Made by a program: the position numbers and the translations under genes | From: Streptomyces amritsarensis | GTDB taxonomy: Bacteria > Actinomycetota > Actinomycetes > Streptomycetales > Streptomycetaceae | Assembly (NCBI RefSeq): GCF_001953875.1 | Contig: NZ_MQUR01000068.1 | Location: forward strand, 1,862 to 44,917 | Length of the DNA stretch: 43,056 bases | Reading direction: 5' to 3' | Shown: positions 15,641 to 23,546 of the stretch, piece by piece | How the letters are laid out: each line of letters starts with the position of its first letter | Numbering within the stretch: position 1 is the stretch's first letter | Notes under the pieces: generated by a model | Database searches by the model: none | The model's input: the letters and a program-made list of their open reading frames with translations, nothing else | What the model was told of the DNA's origin: nothing

Positions 15641-18600
15641 GTGTCTGTCAGTGATTCCACGGGCGGAAGTCCGCCGACAGGGAATGGGGCTGCGGAAGCT
15701 CCCGTACCCGCGCGCCGGTGGTATGGGCGCCGAAGAACTCTGGGGAGTCTGGCCGCGTTGCTGGCGGCGGCTCTCGCAGTGCCGGTCGGCGTGCACGTGA
15801 TCGGCGACGGGGGGTCGCAGAACCGGTCCGGTCAGGATGCTCCGGTCGATGAACCGCAGGCGCGGCGACTGGCACAGAGCAGCGGCAAAGAGGTCGAGGT
15901 GACCGCCGCTCGCAGTGCCAACGCCACGACGTGGGCGAAGCCCGACGGGACCTTCCGCAAACAGATCTTCAGTTCGGCCGTCCGCGCCGACGTGAACGGC
16001 ACCTGGAAGCCCATCGACACCGGCCTGGAGAGGGTCGAGGGCGGGTACGCCGCCAAGGCCGTCAACGGCCGGGTCTTCTTCAGTGGCGGGTCCGCGGCGC
16101 AGGCTGCCGGTGGCGATCGCGCTTCACGTGCCGTGAGCCGGGTGTCGCTGCGGCAGGACGCGCCGGGCGAAACCTGGACCGAACTGGTCCGGTTGCGTAC
16201 CGGAGGCCACGACATGACCGTCAGCTGGCCCGGAGCACTTCCCGCTCCTGTCGTCGACGGCCCGCGCGCCCTGTACGAGAACGTCCGGCCCGGCATCGAC
16301 CTGGTGATGACCGCCCAGGACGGCGGCTACTCCCACCTGCTGGTCGTCAAGGACAGGCAGGCCGCGGCAGATCCGCTGCTGAGACAGCTGAAGTACCGTT
16401 TGGCCAGCCCCGACATGACCTTCCACCTGGACGACGAGTCGGACGCACTCAGTGCCCGCGGGGCCGATGGTGAAGAGATCGCGGGCTCACCGACCCCGAT
16501 GACGTGGGACTCCAGCGGCAAGGTCGCCACCACCGACGACAAGCCCGCCTGGACGCCGACCGGCGTGGCCGAGCGGCACCCGACGCTGGCCTTGTCCGGC
16601 CTCGCCGGCGCCGAGGGGGCGCGGCTGAAGCCCGTCGCCGCGGCGCTCGCCGAGAACACGCTGTCCCTGACCCCGGACAGTGCGCTGCTCAATGCTCCGG
16701 AGACCGTGTACCCGGTCTTTGTCGACCCTTCCTTCAAGGGACACAAGCACTCCTGGACCCTGCTGTACAAGACGGCAGGTAATTCGAGCTTCTACAACGG
16801 GCAGAATTACAACGCGAGCGGAACGAACGAAGCCCGGGTCGGTTACGAGTCCTCCTCCGGAGGCACCTCCCGCTCCGTTTTCAACTTCGACTTCGGCACC
16901 CAGCTCCACGGCGCGGGCATCCTCTCCGCCAGCGTGCGGGCTTTGCAGACGTACTCGTGGTCCTGCGATCAGAAGCCCACGGACATCTACTCGACGCCGT
17001 ACATCACGTCGTCGAGCACGTGGAACAACATGAGCGGCGCCTGGAGCAAGAAGGTCGCGACCGAGCGCGCCGGCTACGGATACAACAGCTCGTGCCCTGA
17101 CAACTGGATCGCCCCCGACATCAAGGGGCTCGTCACGGAGGCGGCCAATGGCCGTTGGGGAGCGCTGTCCCTCGGGTTCGCCGCCCCGAACGAGTCGGAT
17201 CCCTACTACTGGAAGAAGTTCATCGCCAACGGCGAGACGGCCCCGTACCTCGAGGTCGTCTACAACTCACCGCCGGACACTCCGATCGCGGCGAACATGC
17301 AGACCTTCCCGGGCGGCCCGTGCGTGACCAGCTGGCCCGGAACCGGGATCGGCAAGACCAGCATCACCTTCCAGGTCAAGGGCTCCGACCGCGACGACCG
17401 GCCCGATCAGCAGAACCTCGACCAGGTCCAGATCGAGGTGTGGAGCGGCGCCGGCGGACCGCCCGTCTTCAACCAGTGGTTCTCGGCCAACAGCGACGGC
17501 GTCGTCACCGCCGAAGTGCCTCAGAGCACCTTCGTGGACGGCCAGACCTACTACTGGCTCTCCCGTACCAAGGATAAGGACGGGTGGTGGTCCGGCAGCG
17601 GGCCGCACGAGTCCGGTGGCAGCGGATGGTGCACCTTCACCGTCAGCCATGTCGTCCCGCCCAACCCGGCCGTCTCCTCCGCCGCCTTCCCGCCGCAGGG
17701 TGACGCGTTCACCGAGTGGAGCACCGAGCCCGCCAGCACTCCCGGCCAGACCTTCACCATCAAGGGCAACGGTGCCAAGGCGGAGGACATCCGCGAGTTC
17801 CAGTGGAGCCTGAACAAGCCCCTGTTCGACCAGAAGGCGATACCCGCCTCGGGAAGCGACGAAGCCGTCGTCCCCCTCAGGGTGGACGTCTCCGGCCCGA
17901 ACGTCCTCTACCTCCGCACCGTCAGCAAGGCCGGCAACGTCTCCAACCAGAGCGTCTACCAATTCCTGGTACGGCCGAGGGCAGGCCAGGACAAGCCGGG
18001 TGATGTCACCGGAGACGGCAATCCCGACCTCCTGGCCATCGACAAGGACGGAAACCTGCGCACCTATGCCGGGGACACCAACGGGGACACCGACGCCTAC
18101 ATCCCCGGTGCGGTGGAGAACGGGCAGCCAGTGGCACATGGATACTGGAAAGACGCGGCCACCGGCGAGTCCGCGCTCATCGCGCACGCCACCGACTGGT
18201 ACCCCGGTGACGGTCTCACGGACCTGATCGCACGGATGCCCGACGGCAAGCTCTACATCTACCCCGGCACCGGTACAGGCCAGTTCGACGTCGGCCGCCG
18301 CATGCAGATGCAGATGCCGCTCAGCGCACCCGACCCGTCCGTCTTCCGGCAGCTCGTTGCCACGGAGGACGTCGACGGCGACGGTCTGGGCGACCTGTTC
18401 GCCCTGGATGCCGACGGCTTCTGGGCGTTCTCCGGTTACACCGGCTCCAGCTTCGCGTCGTACAAGAAGATGGCCACCGGCTGGGCCGGCCGCGACATCG
18501 TCGGCGTTCGGGACGTCTCCGGGGACAAGGTCCCGGACCTGATCTTCCGCGACAACACGAACGCCAACCGCGGCCTGGCCCTGCGCAAGGGCAAGCCCGG

Positions 18601-18868
18601 CGTCAACGGCGGTGCCGACCTCACGTCCCTGGAGTCCAAGGCGAACTCCGAGGGCGCCGAGGACTACACCTACGCCACCACCGGCTGGGGCCGGAGCGCC
18701 TACCCCAAGGTCCTCGGCACCCCCGATGCCAACGGTGACGGCATCCCCGACATCTGGGCCGTGGGCACCAACGAGAACCAGTGGCTCTTCCAAGGCGGAA
18801 CCACCGCCGTGGGCGGCGCCGTCGGACGCGACGAAGACGGCTGGAACACCTTCCTGACGATCGGATAG
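15641..18868 (+). CDS. Secreted DNRLRE and FG-GAP repeat protein
   Basis: A 1,075-residue protein. Start GTG 15641 has GGGGGAG at 15624-15630. A basic N-terminus and hydrophobic segment (about 34-55) form a signal peptide or anchor. A beta-rich region resembling the N-terminal part of WapA-type proteins leads to a DNRLRE domain (about 365-541, SSFYNGQNY to PYLEVVYNS). Ig-like segments follow, then four or five FG-GAP/calcium-loop repeats (DVTGDGNPDLL, DVDGDGLGDLF, DVSGDKVPDLI, DANGDGIPDIW) between about 787 and 1043, which suggest a beta-propeller. DNRLRE domains also occur in wall-associated RHS proteins, so this may be a surface partner of the divergent toxin (inference). No catalytic residues are recognised. 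Confidence 0.85.
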   Translation: MSVSDSTGGSPPTGNGAAEAPVPARRWYGRRRTLGSLAALLAAALAVPVGVHVIGDGGSQNRSGQDAPVDEPQARRLAQSSGKEVEVTAARSANATTWAKPDGTFRKQIFSSAVRADVNGTWKPIDTGLERVEGGYAAKAVNGRVFFSGGSAAQAAGGDRASRAVSRVSLRQDAPGETWTELVRLRTGGHDMTVSWPGALPAPVVDGPRALYENVRPGIDLVMTAQDGGYSHLLVVKDRQAAADPLLRQLKYRLASPDMTFHLDDESDALSARGADGEEIAGSPTPMTWDSSGKVATTDDKPAWTPTGVAERHPTLALSGLAGAEGARLKPVAAALAENTLSLTPDSALLNAPETVYPVFVDPSFKGHKHSWTLLYKTAGNSSFYNGQNYNASGTNEARVGYESSSGGTSRSVFNFDFGTQLHGAGILSASVRALQTYSWSCDQKPTDIYSTPYITSSSTWNNMSGAWSKKVATERAGYGYNSSCPDNWIAPDIKGLVTEAANGRWGALSLGFAAPNESDPYYWKKFIANGETAPYLEVVYNSPPDTPIAANMQTFPGGPCVTSWPGTGIGKTSITFQVKGSDRDDRPDQQNLDQVQIEVWSGAGGPPVFNQWFSANSDGVVTAEVPQSTFVDGQTYYWLSRTKDKDGWWSGSGPHESGGSGWCTFTVSHVVPPNPAVSSAAFPPQGDAFTEWSTEPASTPGQTFTIKGNGAKAEDIREFQWSLNKPLFDQKAIPASGSDEAVVPLRVDVSGPNVLYLRTVSKAGNVSNQSVYQFLVRPRAGQDKPGDVTGDGNPDLLAIDKDGNLRTYAGDTNGDTDAYIPGAVENGQPVAHGYWKDAATGESALIAHATDWYPGDGLTDLIARMPDGKLYIYPGTGTGQFDVGRRMQMQMPLSAPDPSVFRQLVATEDVDGDGLGDLFALDADGFWAFSGYTGSSFASYKKMATGWAGRDIVGVRDVSGDKVPDLIFRDNTNANRGLALRKGKPGVNGGADLTSLESKANSEGAEDYTYATTGWGRSAYPKVLGTPDANGDGIPDIWAVGTNENQWLFQGGTTAVGGAVGRDEDGWNTFLTIG

Positions 18869-18890
18869 TCACGAGGGCAACGATGGCACG

Positions 18891-18926
18891 AGCGCCCTGT
18901 CGGGAGGTCACTCCCGACAGGGCGCT
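18891..18926. terminator. Terminator after the FG-GAP gene
   Basis: A perfect 15-bp stem (18891-18905 with 18912-18926) and a 6-base loop, 23 bases after the stop at 18868. It separates the FG-GAP gene from the SDR gene. Confidence 0.8.
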
Positions 18927-19033
18927 TCTGCGTGAAGCCCGTGACGGAACGCCAGGTCGGATTCCTGCCAGCGCAGAAAGGGCTGGGGACATTTGATTGA
19001 ACCCGCAACCACATGATGCGGGAGGAAGACGAC

Positions 19034-19768
19034 ATGAACAGCAACGCCGCGGCACTGGTGACCGGTGGCAGCCGGGGGATCGGGGCGGCCGTCGCCGGGC
19101 GGCTCGCCGAGGACGGGATGGACGTCGCGATCACCTACGTCAGCGACGCCGGGGCCGCGGCCCGGGTGGTCGCGGCGGTGGAGGCGCGCGGGCGGCGGGC
19201 CGTGGCCCTGCGGGCCGACGCCGGGGACGCCGCGGAGGTCGAGAACGCCGTCGGGGAGACCGTGCGGCGGTTCGGCAGGCTCGACGTGCTCGTCAACAAC
19301 GCCGGGGTGGGGGCGGTCGGTCCGCTGGAGGCGGTGGAGTCGGCCGAGGTGGACCGGGTGCTCGCCGTCAACGTGCGGGGCGCCTTCCTCGCGGCGCAGG
19401 CCGCCGCCGCGCGCATGCGGGAGGGCGGGCGGATCATCACCATCGGCAGCTGCATGGCCCAGCGGGTACCCGGGCCCGGCGGGGTCCTGTACGCGATGAG
19501 CAAGGCGGCGACGATCGGGCTGACGAAGGCCCTGGCGCGGGAGCTCGGCGGGCGCGGGATCACCGCGAACGTGGTGCATCCCCGGCCCGTCGACACCGAC
19601 ATGAATCCGGCTGACGGACCGTACGCGGGGCCGCAGGCGGTGATGACCGCCCTCGGTCGCTTCGGCACTCCGGCGGAGGTCGCGGACGTGGTGGCTTTCC
19701 TCGCCGGCCCGGGGGCCGGCTGGGTCACGGGCGCGGAACTCGCTGTGGACGGCGGCCACGCCGCGTAG
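19034..19768 (+). CDS. SDR-family NAD(P)-dependent oxidoreductase
   Basis: A 244-residue classical short-chain dehydrogenase/reductase. Visible: the dinucleotide-binding TGGSRGIG near residue 11; NNAG near 86; catalytic Ser in ITIGSCMAQ (about 138) and YAMSK (Tyr about 153, Lys about 157); and the C-terminal GAELAVDGG motif. Resemblance is to 3-oxoacyl-ACP reductase/glucose dehydrogenase-like members, but the substrate cannot be read from the sequence. ATG 19034 is chosen because GGAGG lies at 19021-19025; the open frame begins 21 bases earlier. It stands alone between a terminator and a GC-rich non-coding stretch. Confidence 0.9.
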   Translation: MNSNAAALVTGGSRGIGAAVAGRLAEDGMDVAITYVSDAGAAARVVAAVEARGRRAVALRADAGDAAEVENAVGETVRRFGRLDVLVNNAGVGAVGPLEAVESAEVDRVLAVNVRGAFLAAQAAAARMREGGRIITIGSCMAQRVPGPGGVLYAMSKAATIGLTKALARELGGRGITANVVHPRPVDTDMNPADGPYAGPQAVMTALGRFGTPAEVADVVAFLAGPGAGWVTGAELAVDGGHAA

Positions 19769-20139
19769 CCCTCGCCGGGCGTGCGGGCGGACTCACACCG
19801 GGCCGCCCCCGGACCCTGACCCCCGGCCCATGGGCCTGGCCCTGTCCTTGGCCCTGGTGCGGGCCCGGGACCGTTCCGCAGGCCCCGGGCCCGGGCTCTG
19901 CGGAACGGTCCCGGACGCCGGGCTCCGGCCGACCGGGGACCGGGTGGTTCGGCCCGGCCGACTCCGACCGGGCCGGTTCGGCCCGCCCGGCCGGCGGCCG
20001 GCCTCGGGCCGGCGGCCGTCCGGGCGTTCCGGTCGCTGCGCCCGGCCCGGGGCGGGCCCCGTGGTGTCGCCGTCGCAGCGTCCCGGGTGCGGGCCCGCCC
20101 GCAGCGGGTGGGGCCGGCGGCCCCGTGGTGGGGCGGGCC
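19769..20139. other. GC-rich non-coding stretch with strong hairpin
   Basis: About 370 bases of low-complexity C/G blocks (repeated GGCCCG, CCGGCC) with no codon-bias signal of a gene on either strand. The one clear structure is a 14-bp perfect stem at 19867-19880 pairing with 19899-19912; its 18-base loop is itself nearly self-complementary (CCCGGGCCCGGG). It has no T-run, so it is not a typical terminator. Confidence 0.5.
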
Positions 20140-20145
20140 TATGCT
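20140..20145 (+). promoter_or_regulatory. Candidate -10 box of the GNAT gene
   Basis: TATGCT fits the streptomycete vegetative -10 pattern and lies 37 bases before the chosen GTG start. No good -35 was seen. Confidence 0.3.
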
Positions 20146-20182
20146 CGGCTTGATCAGGACGTTCGAACGGGCAGGGGGAAGC

Positions 20183-20647
20183 GTGGACTTCAGGGATCGG
20201 CAGCACCGCTGCGTGGTGCTCGACGAGGTCACCGACGAGAACTGGCGCGCCGTCGCCGACGTGGCGCCGGCGGACGACCAGCGCCGGTTCGTCGCCGCGC
20301 TCGGCGCCCGGTACCTGCTGCTCTCCCTGCGCGGCGGGGTGTGGAACTCCCTGGCCATCCGCGCCGGCGACGCCGTCGTGGGCCATGTGATGTGGGCGTA
20401 CGACGAGGAGGGCGGCGCCCACTGGATCGGCGGCATGATCGTCGACGCGGCCGAGCAGGGCCGGGGCGTGGGCCGCGCCGCGATGCGGGTCCTGATCCGG
20501 CGTCTGGCGGCGCTCCCGGCCTGCCGGGAGATCCGGCTCTCGTACCACCCGGACAACGCGCCCGCCGCGCGCCTCTACGCCGAGCTCGGCTTCGTGCCCA
20601 CCGGCGAGTTCGAGGGCGACGAGGCCGTGGCCGCGCTGGCGGTGTGA
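20183..20647 (+). CDS. GNAT-family N-acetyltransferase
   Basis: A 154-residue acetyl-CoA-dependent acetyltransferase. The acetyl-CoA pocket is the segment IVDAAEQGRGVGRAAM (motif A, GRGVGR), preceded by the strand VVGHVMWAY and followed by YHPDNAPAARLYAELGFVPTGE (motif B). The N-terminus (VTDENWRAVADVAPADDQRRFV) recalls the BltD/spermidine acetyltransferase subgroup, so a polyamine or small amine substrate is possible but unproven. GTG 20183 is chosen because AGGGGGAA sits immediately upstream; ATG 20141 is an alternative but would coincide with the -10 box. Confidence 0.85.
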   Translation: MDFRDRQHRCVVLDEVTDENWRAVADVAPADDQRRFVAALGARYLLLSLRGGVWNSLAIRAGDAVVGHVMWAYDEEGGAHWIGGMIVDAAEQGRGVGRAAMRVLIRRLAALPACREIRLSYHPDNAPAARLYAELGFVPTGEFEGDEAVAALAV

Positions 20648-20655
20648 ACCGCCGC

Positions 20656-20720
20656 GGGGGCGCACCAGGATCCGGTGCGCCCCCACGGGTGGGCAGGCCC
20701 CGGGGGTGTCGGCCCCCGGG
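20656..20720. terminator. Two hairpins between convergent GNAT and alc genes
   Basis: First hairpin: 11-bp perfect stem 20656-20666 with 20674-20684. Second: 8-bp stem 20699-20706 with 20713-20720. They fill the gap between the GNAT stop (20647) and the allantoicase stop (20740) and probably serve one direction each. Confidence 0.7.
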
Positions 20721-20739
20721 ACGGTTCACGGGTGCGGGG

Positions 20740-21873
20740 TCAGCCGCCCAGTTCCTGGTGGCGGGCGGTCAGCGCCGCCGCGCCGGCCTCCGTCAGGGAG
20801 CCGAAGAGGCGCAGGCGGGAGAAGCCGCCGTCCGGGTAGATGTCGATCCGTACGTGGGTGCCCACCGCCGGGGTGTCCAGCACGAAGCGGTGGTTGGTGT
20901 CGGGCTGCAGGCGGGTGCGCGGCAGGAACTCCGTCCATTCGCCCTCCTCGCCGGTCTTGACCGACAGGGAGGCCCAGCCGGCCGAGTTGCCCTTGAGGTA
21001 GGCGGTGTCGATCTCGACGGCGCGGATTTCGGACTCGGTGACGAGCTGGTAGCGGATCCAGTCGTTGCCGTTGTCGCGGCGGCGGGCGGTCTCCCAGCCG
21101 TCGTCCATCTTGCGGGAGCGGCCCGGGTTGATGGTGTTGGTCGGCGGGGAGTAGAAGCGGTTGGAGGCGTCCTGCACGGAGCCGCCGTTCTCCAGCGCCA
21201 CCACGTCGAAGGAGCCGAGCGCCGCGAGCCACTCCGGGTCGGGCAGGACCTCGCCGTAGACGCGCAGGCGGGCGATGCCGCCGTCGGGATGCTGGTTGAC
21301 GCGCAGGTGCGTGAAGCGCTGCTCGGCGTCGACCTCGAAGCCGTTGGCGGCGTGGCCGCCGACCGCCGTGCGGGGCACGATGGTCGTCCACTTCACGTCG
21401 TCGCCCTGGAGTTCCTCCGGGGTCGGCGCGAGGGCGCCCCGCCAGTGGGTGGCCTCGATGGAGACGGCCTGCGGCATGTTGCCGCGGAAGTGGGCGGTGT
21501 CGACGACGATGCCGCGGATGACGCCGGGGGCGCCCAGGCGCACCAGCGCCCAGTCGTGGTCCTCGGGGGTAGGCCAGGGCTGGGTGGCGCTGACGCCGCG
21601 GCGGCGGCGGGTCTCCCAGCCGTCCATGACCTTGCCCTTGTGGCCGAAGTCCTCGGGGTCGAAGTGCGCGGCCTCGGAGATGAGGAGGTTCTCGCGCTGG
21701 GCGAAGAACTCGTCGTTGGCGGCGATGACACCGGCGCCCAGCTCACGGGCTGCGAGGTTCGCGTACTGGGTGAAGGGGAAGTCCGCGGTGCGGTAGTCCG
21801 CGTACGGGTCGCCGCCTCCGTACGGGTTCGCGTTGCCGGTGAAGGAGGCCAGGCCAGTCGAACGCTGTGCCAC
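20740..21873 (-). CDS. alc: Allantoicase
   Basis: A 377-residue enzyme that hydrolyses allantoate to ureidoglycolate and urea in purine catabolism. Allantoicases consist of two related beta-sandwich (galactose-binding-like) halves, and both are seen: KVMDGWETRRRRG with VVDTAHFRGNMPQAVSIEA in the first half, and KMDDGWETARRRDNGNDW with EIDTAYLKGNSAGWASLSV in the second. Each half ends with HxRxxxxPDGGxxRLRxxG (HLRVNQHPDGGIARLRVYG; HVRIDIYPDGGFSRLRLFG). Start GTG 21873 lies two bases after the allB stop, so the two are co-transcribed and coupled. Length is normal for the family. It is expected under AllR control together with allB. Confidence 0.95.
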   Translation of the reverse strand: MAQRSTGLASFTGNANPYGGGDPYADYRTADFPFTQYANLAARELGAGVIAANDEFFAQRENLLISEAAHFDPEDFGHKGKVMDGWETRRRRGVSATQPWPTPEDHDWALVRLGAPGVIRGIVVDTAHFRGNMPQAVSIEATHWRGALAPTPEELQGDDVKWTTIVPRTAVGGHAANGFEVDAEQRFTHLRVNQHPDGGIARLRVYGEVLPDPEWLAALGSFDVVALENGGSVQDASNRFYSPPTNTINPGRSRKMDDGWETARRRDNGNDWIRYQLVTESEIRAVEIDTAYLKGNSAGWASLSVKTGEEGEWTEFLPRTRLQPDTNHRFVLDTPAVGTHVRIDIYPDGGFSRLRLFGSLTEAGAAALTARHQELGG

Positions 21874-21875
21874 TG

Positions 21876-23219
21876 TCAGTTCTGCCTTTCGAGGAGGAGG
21901 CCCGTGGGCTCGGTCGGGGTGCCGTGGTCGGCGATCTGCGTGCCGCGCAGCCAGGTGGACTTCACGACTCCGTGCAGGGTCTTGCCCGCGTACGCCGTGA
22001 CCTGGTTGCGGTGGTGGAGTGCGGCCGGGTCCACGGTGAACGTTTCTTCGGGGGCGAGGACGGCGAAGTCGGCGTCGCGGCCGGCCTCGATCGCGCCCTT
22101 CGCGGAGAGGCCTGCGAGCCGCGCCGGGGCCTCGGACATCCAGCGGGCGACGTCCTCCAGGGTCCGGCCGCGGCGGCGCGCCTCGGTCCAGATGGCGGGC
22201 AGGCCGAGCTGGAGGGAGGAGATGCCGCCCCACGCGGTGGAGAAGTCGCTGGTCTTCAGGTCCGCGGTGGAGGGCGAGTGGTCGGAGACGATGCAGTCGA
22301 TGGTGCCGTCGGCGAGCGCGTCCCACAGGAGGTCCTGGTTGGCGGCCTCGCGGATGGGCGGGCAGCACTTGAACTCGCTGGCTCCGTCCGGCACTTCCTC
22401 GGCGGTCAGGGTGAGGTAGTGCGGGCAGGACTCGACGGTGATCCGGACGCCCTCGGCCTTGGCGGCGGCGATCAGCGGCAGCGCGTCCGAGGACGACAGG
22501 TGCAGGACGTGGACGCGCGCGTTCAGCCGCTTGGCCTGGGCGATCAGGTTGCCGATGGCGGTGTTCTCGGCGTCGCGCGGCCGGGAGGCGAGGAAGTCGG
22601 CGTACTTGGGGCCGGGGACGACGGGGGCGGCGTCGAGGTGGTGGGGGTCCTCGGCGTGCACGATGAGCAGGCCGCCGAAGCCGGTGATCTCGGCGAGGGA
22701 GGTGGCGAGCTGCTCCTGGTCGAGCTGGGGGAACTCCTCCACGCCGGACGGCGACAGGAAGCACTTGAAGCCGTAGACGCCGGCGTCGTGCAGCGGGGCC
22801 AGGTCCTTGACGTTGTCCGGGAGGGCGCCGCCCCAGAAGCCGACGTCCACGTGCGCCTTGGCGCGGGCGACCTCCTGCTTGACACGCAGGTTGTCGACCG
22901 TGGTGGTGGGCGGGAGGGAGTTGAGCGGCATGTCGAGGATCGTGGTGATGCCGCCGGCCGCGGCGGCGCGGGTGGCCGTCCAGAAGCCCTCCCACTCGGT
23001 GCGGCCGGGGTCGTTCACGTGGACGTGGGTGTCGACCAGGCCGGGGAGCAGGACGTCGTCGCCGAAGTCCTCCAGCCGGGCTCCGGCCGGTACCTCGGCG
23101 TCGTGTGCCAGCACGGCCGTGATCTTCCCGCCGGCGACGGCGACCGAGGCGGCGCGCGTCCCCTCGGGGGTGATGACGCGCGTCGAGCGCAGTACCAGTT
23201 CCACAGCCACGTCGGCCAC
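21876..23219 (-). CDS. allB: Allantoinase
   Basis: A 447-residue amidohydrolase that opens the allantoin ring to allantoate. Metal-site motifs: DTHVHVND (near 65), the lysine in GFKCFLS (expected to be carbamylated), LIVHAED, VLHLSSSDAL and the catalytic aspartate in IVSDHSP. GTG 23219 is chosen because GGGAGG lies 5-6 bases upstream; the open frame runs 45 codons further but without a ribosome site, and the family length fits the shorter form. First gene of the allB-alc operon, divergent from allR. A sigma70-like promoter and a palindrome lie upstream (see the regulatory entry). Confidence 0.95.
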   Translation of the reverse strand: MADVAVELVLRSTRVITPEGTRAASVAVAGGKITAVLAHDAEVPAGARLEDFGDDVLLPGLVDTHVHVNDPGRTEWEGFWTATRAAAAGGITTILDMPLNSLPPTTTVDNLRVKQEVARAKAHVDVGFWGGALPDNVKDLAPLHDAGVYGFKCFLSPSGVEEFPQLDQEQLATSLAEITGFGGLLIVHAEDPHHLDAAPVVPGPKYADFLASRPRDAENTAIGNLIAQAKRLNARVHVLHLSSSDALPLIAAAKAEGVRITVESCPHYLTLTAEEVPDGASEFKCCPPIREAANQDLLWDALADGTIDCIVSDHSPSTADLKTSDFSTAWGGISSLQLGLPAIWTEARRRGRTLEDVARWMSEAPARLAGLSAKGAIEAGRDADFAVLAPEETFTVDPAALHHRNQVTAYAGKTLHGVVKSTWLRGTQIADHGTPTEPTGLLLERQN

Positions 23220-23253
23220 CGGAACCTCCCCATCTACTTCCACAGAGCGAAAT

Positions 23254-23300
23254 TCAACGTTCTGTTGACGGAGTCTTCCCGGCGATCCGGGAGCAGTCAA
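23254..23300 (-). promoter_or_regulatory. allB promoter and IclR-type operator candidate
   Basis: Read on the minus strand: -35 TTGACT (23300-23295), a 17-bp spacer, -10 AAGACT (23277-23272). Immediately downstream, over the predicted transcription start, is the inverted repeat TCAAC-N5-GTTGA (23254-23268). A repressor bound there would block initiation. AllR is the obvious candidate (inference). Confidence 0.55.
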
Positions 23301-23338
23301 GAGCGCCCGGACGGACCACTGACACACCGGGACCGCAA

Positions 23339-23368
23339 TTGGAGGTTTCCACAAGATGGAATTAAGAT
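23339..23368 (+). promoter_or_regulatory. Plus-strand promoter with TTCC-N7-GGAA operator in the spacer
   Basis: TTGGAG (23339-23344) and TAAGAT (23363-23368) are 18 bp apart, and the spacer holds TTCCACAAGATGGAA (23347-23361). The aceB promoter has the same arrangement with TTCCACCATAAGGAA. It points toward allR, 180 bp away, and would be a distal allR promoter. Confidence 0.5.
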
Positions 23369-23473
23369 TTCGCGATACAGAATGTAGCTACCGCCACCGG
23401 GAGTCGGGCGGACAACTTCCCGAGGATGTCCGCCACCAGGACAAAACACCTCTGACCGGCGGCTACGCCCCCA

Positions 23474-23511
23474 CCCCAGCGCTGGGGCCGACGCCGGCCG
23501 CCGGGTAGGCT
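23474..23511 (+). promoter_or_regulatory. Proximal allR promoter with 14-bp palindrome
   Basis: TAGGCT (23506-23511) is a streptomycete-style -10. The perfect palindrome CCCCAGCGCTGGGG (23474-23487) covers the place of its -35, so a protein bound there would compete with polymerase. Its sequence differs from the TTCC-N7-GGAA sites, which suggests another regulator or an RNA hairpin. Confidence 0.4.
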
Positions 23512-23546
23512 GCTCCCTTGCCTGCCAGCACCGAAAGGACCGCGCC

